This document shows positions 11,930-23,600 of a stretch of DNA of 64,000 nucleotides, piece by piece. The notes below the pieces were generated by a model. That model had not been told where the DNA came from, made no database searches, and was given only the letters and a program-made list of their open reading frames with translations. Location of the stretch: the NCBI GenBank assembly GCA_009193035.1, contig SWDT01000253.1, forward strand, positions 1 through 64,000, read 5' to 3'. Position 1 is the first letter of the stretch; every line of letters starts with the position of its first letter. The stretch comes from Halicephalobus mephisto (Eukaryota > Nematoda > Chromadorea > Rhabditida > Panagrolaimidae). The position numbers were made by a program, and so were the translations under genes.

Positions 11930-12560
11930 GTCCCAAAATATTCCATTGAATTTTGGAGGATTCTTGAAGATTTTAGAATTCTTAAGAGATTTCGAAAGAA
12001 TTCCAAAATGGTCTAAAATACCACAAGTTCCGGAATTTTTCATCGAATTTTCAAGGATTCTGAAGGCCTTTGTGGAATTCTAGGAGATTCCAGAACATTT
12101 CGGAATTATTTAATGAAAAATCACAATATTTTAAAGATTTTATTAAAATTTTAAAAAATTCCAAAACTTTCTATTAATTTTGGGAGAATTCTAGAAATTT
12201 TCAGAATTTTTCATTGAGTTTAGAAGGATTCTAGAATAATTCTAGAAATTCCCAGAATTTCTTATTGAGTTTAGAAGGATTCTAGAAGAACTTAGAAATT
12301 TCTATCATATTCTAGAAATTTTCAGAATTTTTTCTTGACTTTGGAAGGATTCTAGAAGAATTTAGGAATTCTCAGAATTTCCCATTGACTTTTGAAGGAT
12401 TCTAGAGGAATTTAGAAACCTTTATAATATTTTAGAAACCTTTGAAATTTTCCATTGACTTTTGGAGGATTCTGAAGATGTCTATAAAATTCTAGGAACT
12501 TCTATGATTTTCTAGAAAATTCCAGAAATATCCATAAAATTCTGTCTTACAATTTCTGTA
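11930..12560. repeat. Degenerate minisatellite
   Basis: Repeats of roughly 55-65 bp are built around TTGAAGGATTCTAGAAGAAT and TTTAGAAATTCTCAGAATTT. They are heavily diverged at both ends and merge into AT-rich low-complexity sequence. Confidence 0.6.
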
Positions 12561-13794
12561 AAATCCTGAAATTTTAAAAATTTCAGAATTTTTATTAAAT
12601 TTTGAAATATTTTCCAAATTGTTTACCAAATTTAGAAATATTATTCAATTTTATTATCAAGTTTCAAAATCTTTTTAAAATTATTTACTAATTTTTTATT
12701 TTTCATTAACTTTTAAGATTTCTGAATTTTTATTAAATTTTCGATTATTTTTTAAATTAAATTTTTAAACATTTTTGAATATTTAACAAATTTTTATTTT
12801 TCGAAATTTTTTATTAAATTTTTTTAAAAATTTTCATTATTTTTTTATTTTTTTAAAAATTTTCATTATTTTTTGAACTTTTTTGATTATTTTTATAATT
12901 TTTTGAAATTTTTAAAAAATTTTATTTTTTTAGAATTTTCAAAGTACTCTGAAATTCTCCAGAAGCTTGAGTGAGATTTCGAAATGTGGCGAAAAATCCC
13001 ATTATGTTGTTGAAGATGCTAGAAATCCTCATTGAACCCCAGTTAATTAAATATTGAGAACTTAAATAAATTTTGAGAGATAAACAACCAATAAGGAAGT
13101 TGTTTTTTAATTTTTCAGACTGAATATGACAGAATTTGTTGGTTCATAAATCCGTTAAATAATTTATTTCGTACTTTAATCTGGGGAATCTCATTTGGCC
13201 GGAGTTAATTTATTTTTTTTTCAAGCTCGAAGTCGGGATTTGGATTTTTTATGTAGGACTTTGACCCAGTGAACCGTGCTAGAATGGCGACAATTTAAAA
13301 CTCCAATTGAAAACAACCATAATTGTTTTTTTAAATATTTTTTTTACAAAAAACTGATTTATTATTCGTCAGACCGAAAATCTGAACATAAGTATATAAT
13401 CCTTAAAATATCTGGTTTAATTTTTTCGAAAGTCAACTATTTAAAAAAATTAATTTTCTCTAAAATCCAAAATAAAAAAATTTAATTTTTTTAAAGTTAA
13501 ATATCTTTAGAAAATTAATTATTTTTTTCTAAATTTAAATATATTCAAAATTAATTTTTTTCTAAATTAAAAATTTTAAAAAATTAATTTTTTCTAAATT
13601 AAAAATTTTAAAAAATTAATTTTTTCTAAATTAATATTTTTTAAAATTAATATTTTTTTAAATTGATGTTTTTTAAAATTTAATTTTTTCTAAATTTAAA
13701 TATCTTTAAAAAATGAATAAATTATTCGGAAAATTACGTAATTTATATTTTTTTTTCAAATAAATGTTGTTTTTTAAAATGACGTGTATTTTTT

Positions 13795-15540
13795 ATTTTT
13801 GAATTCCCGCGAAAAGGGCGAGGGATCTGCGTTGGTGGAAAAAATGGTAATTTTACTCCTGCGAATATAAAAATCGACTCGTACTTTTTAAACTTAAAAA
13901 ATCCTAAAAATTTTGTAAGACTTTTATTTTTACTTTTTTAATGTAAATATTATAATTTTAAAATGCAATTTTTTGGAATTTTTAAATTCTTGCGTAAAAA
14001 GAACAAATTGAAAAAATGATAATTTTAGAAATTCGCACTTTTTAAATTTTAGAATTTAAAAATTGGTCTCGAAATGATTTTTGATTTTCATAATATTATG
14101 ATTTAAAAGTGTAAATATTTTTAAAAAAGTGATATATTTTTCTTGGAATTTTCAAATTCCCGCGAAAAGGGAGTGACTTTGTGGAAGTGGAAAAAGTGGT
14201 AAATTCGGCAATTTACACCAAAGTTGACTTATGTCCTCACTCGCTTTTTTGTTTTTACCTAAAATTCAAATTTTTTATAAAACTTCAAAATTTGTGTTGA
14301 GCCAACTTTATAAAAAATATTAATTTTAAGTTTTTTATTAATCTTATTTTTTAAATTTTCGAATTCCCGCGAAAAAAATATATAAAATCGAAAAAGTGAT
14401 AAATTCGGCAATTTACACCAAAGTTGACTTATGTCCTCACTCGCTTTTTTGTTTTTACCTAAAATTCAAATTTTTTATAAAACTTCAAAATTTGTGTTGA
14501 GCCAACTTTATAAAAAATATTAATTTTAAGTTTTTTATTAATCTTATTTTTTAAATTTTCGAATTCCCGCGAAAAAAATATATAAAATTGAAAAAGTGGT
14601 AAATTCGGCAATTTACACCAAAGTTGACTTATGTCCTCACTCGCTTTTTTGTTTTTACCTAAAATTCTTTTTATAAAACTCCAAAATTTCGTTTCGAAAT
14701 AATTTCATAAATGTTTTTATTTATTTTTTGTAGTGTAATTTGTTTGTTAATTTTCCTATAAAAAATGATATTTTTTGTTTTTTTCGAATTCTCGCGCAAA
14801 AGGGGCGAACCTTATGACAATGGAAAAAGTGGTAAATTTCACAATTCGTACCGGAATTAACTGGTGTTGTTTTTACTCGCGTTTATTTTTCTTTTACCTA
14901 AAATGTTCTTAAAAGTTCTTTTTGAGAGAACTTCATAAAAATTCACTTTAGATCTTTACAATAGTGAAATTTCACTACAAATATTAAAATCTAGTAAGAA
15001 TTTTGATTGAAAAATTGATGTATTTTTTTGGAATTTTTGAATTGGCGCGCAGAGGGGGAGAATTGTAGGAATAGAAAAAGTGGTAAATCTGGCAAATCAT
15101 TTTCGAAATCAACTCGCCCTCCTTTCACTCGCCCTCCTTCCACTTGCACTCGCGCTCGCTCTTTTTCTATTCGCGCTCGTTTTTCTTTTTTACCTAAATT
15201 TTAGGATTCTCTGTTCTACAGATTTGTGTTGAGAAAATTCCCTAAAACCTTATTTTCAATAACAAGATCTTTGCTTATAAGGTTTCAATCCCTCTTCTCG
15301 AACGACTGAAAGTAGTAAGTCTGACAATTCACAGTCAGAATCAACTTGTTTTTTTATATTTGGAAAATTTATTTAAAAATCCTAAAAATTAACTTTGAAT
15401 TTGTATAATATTGCGATTTTTGGATTCCCGCGCAAAAGGAAAAAAAACTTTGTAAAATTGAAAAAGCGGTAAATTTGGCAGTTGATACCAAGGTCGGTTC
15501 TTGTCCTCACTCGCTCTTTTTTCTTTTTTTAGAAATTCGA
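13795..15540 (+). repeat. Cluster of the dispersed GC-motif element (plus orientation)
   Basis: Several copies share an ordered core: a GC box (TTCCCGCGAAAAGGG, TTCCCGCGCAAAAGG or TTGGCGCGCAGAGGG), then GAAAAAGTGGTAAATTCGGC, then a pyrimidine stretch with ACTCGC repeats, then TTTTTACCTAAAATT. Copies begin near 13.80, 14.15, 14.36, 14.56, 14.78, 15.04 and 15.42 kb. The copy at 15.04 kb has the long ACTCGCCCTCC-rich tract. I see no ORF and no clear terminal inverted repeats. It is probably a non-autonomous mobile or satellite-derived repeat. The same core recurs at 19.1, 20.1, 39.1, 42.5-43.0, 43.7 and 44.0 kb. Confidence 0.75.
14193..14665 (+). repeat. 200-bp tandem duplication of the dispersed element
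   Basis: The marker CACCAAAGTTGACTTATGTC occurs at 14216, 14416 and 14616, an exact 200-bp period. The first two units are almost identical over their whole length. The third diverges after TTTTTACCTAAAATTC. Each unit contains the GC box, the GGTAAATTCGGC core and the ACTCGC tract of the dispersed element. Confidence 0.9.
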
Positions 15541-16113
15541 AATTATTTCAGTGGAGTTTTAAAAAATTTTTAAGACATTTTAATTGTTGTCTATAATAGT
15601 ACAATTTTATTACAAATTCCGTAGTAAACATATATTTTTCAAGTTTCTATTAAATAATTATTAAAATTATTTTTTTTTAATTTAAAGAAAATTTACTTTT
15701 TTCCGGAAGAATTTTCTAATTTAGAATTTTTTGTCTTTTTTAATGTAATTTTTAGAAATCCTAAAATAGTTAAGTATTTTATTTTTTTAATTTGTTTTCT
15801 TTGTCAAAAGTACTAGTTGGATTTTGTTTCTTTGACAAAAAGCAAACATCGAGTAATGTTGTCATTTTGCTCGATGTGCCGTGCTTCGGGGTTGTCGTCT
15901 GTTTTGACCCCGCCTTAGGGTTTTTTGCGCAAAGCCGAAAATTTTAAGCTGTATTTTTTATGGACTCGAGTGTATTTTAAACTTAGATTCCACTTGGTTC
16001 TGGTCATTGAACTGGATATAATTCCCTTCCACGAGACACTATTTTTTTGATTTTTGTTCTTTTTTAAAATTTAAAATTTTTCAGAATTCAGAATAGGGCG
16101 ATTTCTGGATTCG

Positions 16114-19100
16114 ATGAGTTTGTTATCCCGCAGATCTGTGCGGAATCCGAAACTTGCCAGACTTCCCTCAAATCAGGACCAGATAACTTCCCATGCCGAT
16201 GGGTCCAGTTGTCCAAACTCCCCTGCTGTCAAAAAGGTTTGATATTTCAAATAAAATAAAAATTAACATCTGCAAAAAATCACGTGGAAATTTAATTTTT
16301 ACAGGTTTTCCGACTTGTTGTAATTGGAACGGCCAGAACAGGGAAAACTGCCCTTGTTAACAGATTTCTGGAAAAAGAATTTGAAGAACGTTATTTACCT
16401 ACAATTGAAAATTTTCATCGAAAAGTATACAAAATTCGAGGAGAAATATATCAATTGGATATTCTGGACAGATCTGGAAATGACCCTTTTCCAGCAGCAA
16501 GAAAACTTTCATATATATCTGGTAAAATTTAATTTTTCTCTAAATTTCATTAAAACCTGAAAAATTGTTCTGATTTTTAGTCAAGCTCAAAATTAAAATC
16601 AATTTTCAGTTTGCAAGCAATATTGAAATAAAACAACTTGCTCAATTATTGCGTGCAAACTGCAAATTTGACTTTGAAGTCGAGATTGATTATGATTTCG
16701 AAATTGATCTCTGACTTTGATTTTGAAGTTGACCTTTGGGTTTGATTTTGAGGCTGACCTTTGAGTTTGAAGTTGGCCTTTGGATTTGATTCTGAGGTTG
16801 ACCTTTGGGTTTGATTCTGAGGTTGACTTTTGGGTTTGATATTTGGCCTTTGATTCTGAAATTGGCCTTTGGATTTGATTCTGAGGTTGACCATTACTTT
16901 TGATGTTTGGCTTTTATGTCGATTTTAACTGATTTGATGTCGACTTTTGATTTGGATGCCCACTTTGGCTTTGATTTTAAAGTTGACCTCTGGTTTTGAT
17001 GTTGACTTATGACTTTTATATTAACTTCAATTCCAACTTTGAGGTTGCCCGCTTTACAGACCTCAACACTGGTAGATTTCATTAATTTCCCCAGAAATTC
17101 TATCGAGGACAAACAAGTACTGCCTGAGGCACACTTGGTTTAAAGTCAATTTTGCACGCTATTCTTTGCTCATTTTCAAGTCTTTGTTTTCTGGTCCCCA
17201 AAAAAACCAAATAAACCCAAATTGAACAAAATTCAAAAGACTGGCCATTTTTGTCATATTTTTCTTCAGCATTTTCGTCGATTTTTAAAGTTGGAAAATA
17301 CAAAAATAAAAAATTTCAAAAAGAAACAAATTCATCATTTAAAAGTTGAAATTCATTTTTTCGAAAAAAATTAATTTCAAAATTTAATTAAATTTTATAA
17401 AAAAGAACATCATTTCGAAATTGTCTCAAAATAAATTTTCAAATTTTCACAATTTTTTTATTTTTAACAAATTCTGTAAAATTTTACAGTACTTCGGTGA
17501 TTTTGTTAAATTCTGAAACCTTGTGTGAAATTCTAAACGTTTCCATAAAGTTTTACAGTACTTTAAAAATTTTAATGAAGTTTTTGCGGAATTCTACAGT
17601 ACTTTGGAAATTTTTATAAAATGCTGATAATTTTCTGAAACCTTTTAAAATATTCGAACACGCTTAAAACATTTCTAGGAGATTTTGGAAGACTCCAGAA
17701 TCTTATGTAATTCTGGAAATTTCCACAAAATTCTAAAAACTTCCGAAATACCGTACTGTCTATAACTGAATTTTGAAAACTTTCGTAAAATTCTACAGTA
17801 TTCTGAAAACTCCCGTAAAATTCTACAGTATTCTGAAAACTTCCGTAAAATCCTACAGTATTCTGAAAACTTTCGTAAAATTCTACAGTATTCTGAAAAC
17901 TTGCACTGGAATCTAGAAACTTTAGAAGCTTTCATGAGATCCTTAGAAATTTTAGAATCTTCTACAGAACTCTAAATACTTTTAAAATACCGTACTACTT
18001 CTTACTCGATTCTGGGGAATTTTCGTATTTATTGGATTTTAAAAATTTACAAAACTAGAATAATTTTAATAAATTTTCCAGGTGATATTTTCATGGTCGT
18101 TTCGTCCGTAGATCAGAGTCAGAGCATCGAGCAAATGGCCGACATTTACAATCAGATTCTGGAGTGCAAAATGAACCGAGGCATTTCTGGCCGAATTCCG
18201 ATCGTTTTCGTCCTCAACAAGACGGATCTGCCAGGAATGAAATGGCAAGTAACTATCGAAGAAGTGGAAGATTTAATCAAGTCCACCACCGGCGAATCTT
18301 CCTGCGATCAGTGTTTCGTAACTTGTTCTGCAGCGAAAAATGAAAATATCGACAAGGTTAATTTTAGAAATTATTTAATTTTTAATTTTAGAAATTACTT
18401 AATTTTTAATTTCCGAGATTACTTAATTTTTAATTTTCGAGATTACTTAATCTTAGACTCTATCTTCTAATTTGATTTTTAAATTGTTTTTTAATTTAAT
18501 TTTTAAAATCACCCTATTTTTAATTTAATTTTCTAAGTATTTTCAGATTTTTTTGAATTTTTATTTCAAATTACTTAATTTTTGCTATTTTAGGCATTTG
18601 GAAAAGTTTTTGTGTTGGGAAAATTGCCCAAGTACATGAATCCGGAATTGCACAAGATGCTGAGGAACGAGTTAAGTGCAGATGGAATTCTATCTGGAAG
18701 GAAGAAAGCGGTCCTACAACGAATGCGATCTAAATTTTCCAAAGACAACGAAGACGAAGTGTGGGTTTTTCTGGAAGCAATTTCCAGCATTTTTTCGGAA
18801 ATGAATTAAAGAAAAAATTCAGGATTGCTTTCTGTTTCGAAACTTGACTAATTTTAATTATTGTCCCAAAACAGAAGCTCGTTAAAGAAAAAAGAAATTT
18901 TAATTTTTCGAGAAAATCATACAATTAAAAAGCAACAATGAATGTTGTAAAATTATCTCGGAGAAAATTTCCAAACTTTTTAGATAGCTCTAAAAGCTTA
19001 GGTAAAAGTAGAAAAATAGCCAACCTGAGCACTGCTTTACTAGTTTTTAAATCTTCAATCATCCTGGAAAGGGAATTGAAACCTTGTAAGGAAGACTATT

Positions 19101-19731
19101 GTTGTTAAAAATTAAAAAGAAAAGTTTTTACGGAATTCCCCCGACGAGAACCTGCGGAATTTAACAGAATCCCAAAATTTAGGTAAAAAAAGAAGAACGA
19201 GTGCGAGTGGGAAAAAGAGGGAGTAGAAAAAGAACGAGCGCGAGTGTAAGAAAGAGTGAGTGCGAGTGAAAAGAGAGCGAGTTGGTTTCAGAAATGACTT
19301 GCCAGATTTACAACTTTTTCTATTTCTACAATATCCCCCTCTGCGCGCCAATTTAAAAATCCCAAAAAACTACATTCATTTTTTAATCAAAATTCTTACT
19401 AAATTTTATAAATTCTTTAACAAACGACGTTTTTAGAATGATCGACATAAATGCAAGACGTCCAAGCTTGAGGACAGATCTACTGATGAACAGGGCAAAG
19501 TCAGCAGGTCTTCATTTGGCCCGAACCCCGTCGATACCGGCCGCTTCCGTCGTTTCAGAATCCATCACGAACAATCACGAGATCTCCAAAGATATCCAGA
19601 AGCCTTTAGAAAAAAGATTTTCTCAAAAAGAAAAAAGAAACGGTCATTCATGTATGTTGAACCACACTTCCGTTCCTGAAGCAAGCAGATTCACTCCGAA
19701 AACGACCGACAAACGCTGTACAGTTATGTAA
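16114..19731 (+). CDS. RASD1/Dexras-like Ras-family GTPase with CaaX box
   Basis: Exons 16114..16236, 16305..16521, 18082..18356, 18594..18760 and 19437..19731; 358 aa. G1 is GTARTGKT (residues about 49-56). The effector region TIENFHRKVYKIRGEIYQLD and switch II LDRSGNDPFPA are typical of the RASD/Rhes family rather than classical Ras. G4 is NKTD and G5 is CSAAKNE. After the GTPase fold come the family-specific LGKLPKYMNPELHK stretch and a cationic ARRPSLRTDL segment. The protein ends KRCTVM, a C-terminal CaaX box, so membrane attachment by prenylation is expected. A roughly 40-residue N-terminal extension precedes the fold. RASD proteins modulate G-protein and adenylate cyclase signalling (family knowledge). 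Intron 2 (1.56 kb) carries two minisatellites. Reading past the exon 4 donor hits a stop at 18807, which would yield a CaaX-less form. The gene converges on LPR gene A. Confidence 0.9.
16650..16920. repeat. Minisatellite in RASD-like intron 2
   Basis: Units of about 24-27 bp follow the pattern GTTGACCTTTGGGTTTGATT then CTGAG, six to eight times, with decaying copies continuing to about 17.05 kb. On the minus strand it makes a chance ORF of repeated QNQTQRSTS residues, which is not a gene. Confidence 0.75.
17755..17910. repeat. 30-bp minisatellite in RASD-like intron 2
   Basis: Four to five near-perfect copies of a 30-bp unit (ATTCTGAAAACTTTCGTAAA then ATTCTACAGT), flanked by more diverged copies from about 17.46 kb. 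Confidence 0.85.
19048..19380 (-). repeat. Dispersed GC-motif element, long form, copy 1
   Basis: This is the reverse-oriented element. Read on the plus strand it starts TTTAAATCTTCAATCATCCT, passes GGAATTGAAACCTTGTAAGG and CCCGACGAGAACCTG, then CCCAAAATTTAGGTAAAAA, the GCGAGT-rich tract and ATTTGCCACTTTTTC-like core, and ends at the GCGCGCCAATT box. It is nearly identical over about 330 bp to 43955-44290. It sits in the last intron of the RASD-like gene. Confidence 0.85.
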
Positions 19732-20651
19732 AAAATCTTTTCAAATTTTAAATTTCGAAAAACTTAAAAAATTCAAAATTTCGAAATCAAATAATTTATA
19801 CATAATGATTAAAAATATTTCCTTTGTAACTAGTCATATCGTAGTCAGGTCTCTAGCTCCATCCCCTGAGGCATTATTTCGAAAATAAATCGGTGTTATT
19901 TCATGTGGCAAAGTTGGAAAACAAATTGCAGATTATTTTGATCTTCATGAAGTCAGAGTTCTTGTAAACAATCATTATAATTTAAAAAACGATAAATAAT
20001 TTTTGGAATTTTTGAATTCCTGCGTGAAGGGAAAAAGCTTTGTAAAAGTTGAAAAAATAGAAAATCGTTGCAAAAATTTATTCTTTTTTTATTTCTTTTA
20101 ATTTTTCAAATCCTAAAAATTTGAAACAAATCATCTGATTTTTTGAAATTTTTGAATTGGCGCGCAAAGAGAGAGAGAGAGAATTGTAGAAATAGAAAAG
20201 TGGTAAATCTGGCAAGTCATTTTCGAAATCAACTCGCCCTTCTTCCACTCGCACTCGCTCTCCTTTCAACTCGCCCTCGCCTTTCTTCTACTCGCACTCG
20301 CCTTTCTTCCACTCGCTCTTCTTTCAACTCACTCGTCTTTCTTTTTTTTTACCTAAATTTTGGAATTTTCTGGAACATGACTAAAAATTTTATAATTTTT
20401 TGGATTTGCGTCAGAGTGGATTTTATAAGAACAGAAAACCTAGCAAATCACTTTCGAAATCGACTTATTTTTTTAAAAATCCTAAGAATTTTGATTTTTA
20501 TGACATCATAGTATGATTACTGTAGATATTTTGAAATTCTTTCATTTTACGTATTAAAATTTAAAGTAATTATTTGGCAATATTGAGGAATTTTATTAAT
20601 TAACATAATTATTATTTTTAATTGGAGATGATTGAAATTTAAATTCGATTT
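19732..20651. other. Convergent intergenic region with element copies
   Basis: This lies between the 3' ends of the RASD-like gene and LPR gene A. It holds a CATCCCCTGAGGCATT motif at about 19862, an AATAAA at about 19885 that may serve the plus-strand gene, a degenerate GC-motif element near 20.02 kb, and a fuller copy at about 20.14-20.36 kb. I see no gene. Confidence 0.6.
20140..20360 (+). repeat. Dispersed GC-motif element, plus orientation
   Basis: The copy begins TTTGAATTGGCGCGCAAAGA, has GTGGTAAATCTGGCAAGTCA, then many CACTCGC/CTCGCCC pyrimidine-strand repeats, and ends TTTTTTACCTAAATTTTGG. It also contains a GAGAGA run just after the GC box. Confidence 0.8.
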
Positions 20652-23600
20652 TTAACGTCCGGCTCCAGAGAAGGTCGGGGTGTATTGACACTGGCTGTAG
20701 TCAACAGGAGAGATCATGTTGAAAGCCTTCGTCATGACGTTGATGTAATCTGCAATGGTTATTTAAGTTACTTAATAATTACTTAAGTTATTTAATAATT
20801 ACTTGAACTACTTAATAATTATTTAAATTAAATTATTTAAATTACTTAATAACCTTAAATTATTTAATAATCAAACTATTTAATATTTAAGTTATTTAAT
20901 AACTACTTAAACTGTTTAATAATTATTAATTTATTTAAAAATTATTTAAATTAAACTATTTAATAATTATTCGAATTTCTGGTAATTCTCTTGGTTATTT
21001 AGCATGTCTGTCCTAATTTCAATCATTTTCATTCAAAAGTGTAAAATATTTTAAATAAATTTTTCATAGAAAATTTTAAAGTTATTTTTGATAAACTTAG
21101 TTTTTTACAGAATTTTAAAATAAATTTTAGATGTCCTTAGAATTGGAGACTAGCCTTCAGAATCCAGGATTCTAGAAATGAACTGCTGATTCTGATCTCA
21201 GATTCGAGATTTACAGGTCTGATTACTGTATTTTGGGTACTTTTTGTTTAATTTTAACTACGAAGTTTGGAACATGAATTTTCGAGTCCCACATGTTCCA
21301 ACATGATTTTTTAATTAAAAATATACTTACTGTTCTTTTCTAAGAACTCCAAAACGTCCTTCATGTGAACACGGGTGAATTTTTCAGGATCTCTGGCAAT
21401 GACGAAAACGGGGAAACGGACCCAGTTGGAAACCACGGCGTAGTCGTACTGGTTGTATTCGTTCAGAGGTCCAAGTTTGATCACCCAGACTGAAATTTCC
21501 AAATATAAAATTTCTTCCAAAATAAAAAATTATTATTTTCACAAAATTTTAAAAAATGTTCAGAATCTTAAACTTTTTAATTTTAAAAAAGTTTTAGAAT
21601 CTTGTAGTAAATTTTCTAAAATTCTACAGTATCTTGAAAATTTTTAGAATGTTTTAATTTTGGAATTTTTTTAAAATTCTAAAATTTTTTAAATAAATGA
21701 TGAAATTTATTTTCAGCGAGATCTTTGATTTTTTGATGACAATTACGAAACAGCCGTCACGTAAAATCACGCGGATTACTGTAGTTTTCATGAAATTACC
21801 GATATTCGTGTCGGGAAAATTCCAAAAAAATTCATTTCTGCTTTTTTATAAAATAAAATAAAATAATTTTAAATTTTTAGGATTTTACATTGAATTTTGG
21901 AAAATTTCAGAAACATTTGAGATTCTGGAAAGCTTCAAAATTTTACAAATCCGAAAATTTCTAGATTATTCGAAAATTCTGGAATTTCCTACTGTACTTT
22001 GAAAAATTTCAGAATCTTTTTTAATATTCTAAAAAATTCTAAAAATTTCTACAGAATTTTGAAATTTTTCAGAATTTTTCAAAAATTTCAGAATCTTCTA
22101 CAGTATACCAAGATCTCGGAAATTTTCATGAATTTTTAATTAAAAATAAAATTAAAAAGTAAAAATTAATCTTACATGGTTCGGCATCTGGAGAGTTGCT
22201 GTTGTGGATCATGAATTGGCCAGTGTCCCCGGCCTTGAAGCCGTATCCGAGGGAGAACCTCGGGGGTCCGTTCGGGTTTCCTTCCCTGTAGAATTTGACA
22301 ATAGTAAAAGTAGCACTGTAGGTATTATTCGTCAAAGCTCCAACTGAAAAAAATTTTTAAATTTAATTTCAAAAAAAAATTTTCAATAAAATTAAAAAAA
22401 AATTAATTTTTAAGTTTTAATTTAAATAAAATTAAAAGAAAATAAATATGTTTTAAGTTGTTTCAAAAGTAAAATAAAAAAATAAGTTTTTAAATTTTAA
22501 TTTTTTTTAAATTAATTAATTTAAATAAAATCTTTAAAAAAATATGTTTTAAATTATTTTAAAAGTAAATTTTAAATAAAATTAATTTTTAAATTTTAAT
22601 TTTTTTTAAAAATTAATTTAAAAAACCCACAATGGGATACGGTACAGGATTCTCTGATGACGTGAGGACTGTTGATAACCTGAAATTTATCGATTTTTTA
22701 ATGTCGGTATCAATGTCAATGACATATTGCCTGGGGATATTTGACCTGATTTGCATTAAGACTCCGAAAGAAATTTCAAAAATGGTTCAAGGTCAGATTC
22801 TGAAGTTTCGAATTTTAATATCCATGTTGTGGAAAAATCAATCCAGTTAAAACAATCAAAATGTAATTTCGAAACGAAAAAATTTAGCACCTTCAAAAAC
22901 TGTCGTACTGTATCATAGAAATTATCTTTTGTTGTTTTGTAATTTTAATAAGTTGCAAAAAATGAAACATATTTTTCCGACAACCATCCCCTGTGGCAGA
23001 TAGCCTCTTCTGATTTCAGTTAATTTCGAAATTTTTTCAAATTTATTTAACAAAAAGAATTTTTTTAATTTATTTAACAAAAAGAATTTTTTTAATTTAT
23101 TTACCAAAAAATTTTAAATTTATTTAACAAAAAAAATTTTAAATTTATTTAATTAAGGAATTTTTGAAGTTTATTTGATAAAGTTTTTTAAAATTAATTT
23201 TTGTAATTAATTTTAAAAAAATAAATTTTAGGAAATTAAAGAAGGAAATGCCGCAGGGGATGGACTGTTGTGTAGTCAAAAATTTATAGATTAACCAGAT
23301 TTGTCATTTTAATCCTTGATCAGATCGTCCATGAACGAGATATTCGTTCGCAAAAAATAATATTTAATTTTATCAAAATTCACAAAGTTCGAAAACAAAA
23401 TTAAAAGTTAAATTTGGATTTTTTCGAACTAAAACAATATTTATAATTTTTATCTCGAAATTGCCTAAATTGATAGTTAGAATTTATTTGGATTTCTCAA
23501 ATCCAAAATCATATCATCACGAAAAATCCAAATTTAAATTTCGAATTTCAACCTCAAATTTTGACTATCAATTCTGAGTTCGGATTTTGACTATTAACTT

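Larger units (their letters stand above)
9493..16113. other. 6.6 kb gene-free stretch, mostly repeats
   Basis: No gene was recognised. In order: AT-rich unique sequence to 10.2 kb; an array of degenerate 50-60 bp units (10.2-11.0 kb); oligo-A/T low-complexity sequence; a degenerate minisatellite (11.9-12.6 kb); short AT tandem repeats (13.2-13.7 kb); a cluster of the GC-motif dispersed element (13.8-15.5 kb); and the likely promoter region of the RASD-like gene (15.6-16.1 kb). The last part includes a non-AT island at 15.85-15.95 kb with a potential 6-bp CGGGGT/ACCCCG hairpin. Confidence 0.6.

Noticed and set aside
15885..15935. CGGGGT...ACCCCG hairpin upstream of the RASD-like gene as a terminator or riboswitch
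   Set aside because: A 6-bp stem with a long loop in a nematode promoter region has no support as a bacterial-type element and can arise by chance.
16646..17112. Minus-strand ORFs rich in QNQTQRSTS repeats
   Set aside because: They are translations of a 24-27 bp minisatellite inside a RASD-like intron.
17675..17935. Minus-strand ORF with SEYCRILRKF repeats
   Set aside because: A 30-bp minisatellite read in frame. No start context or homology.
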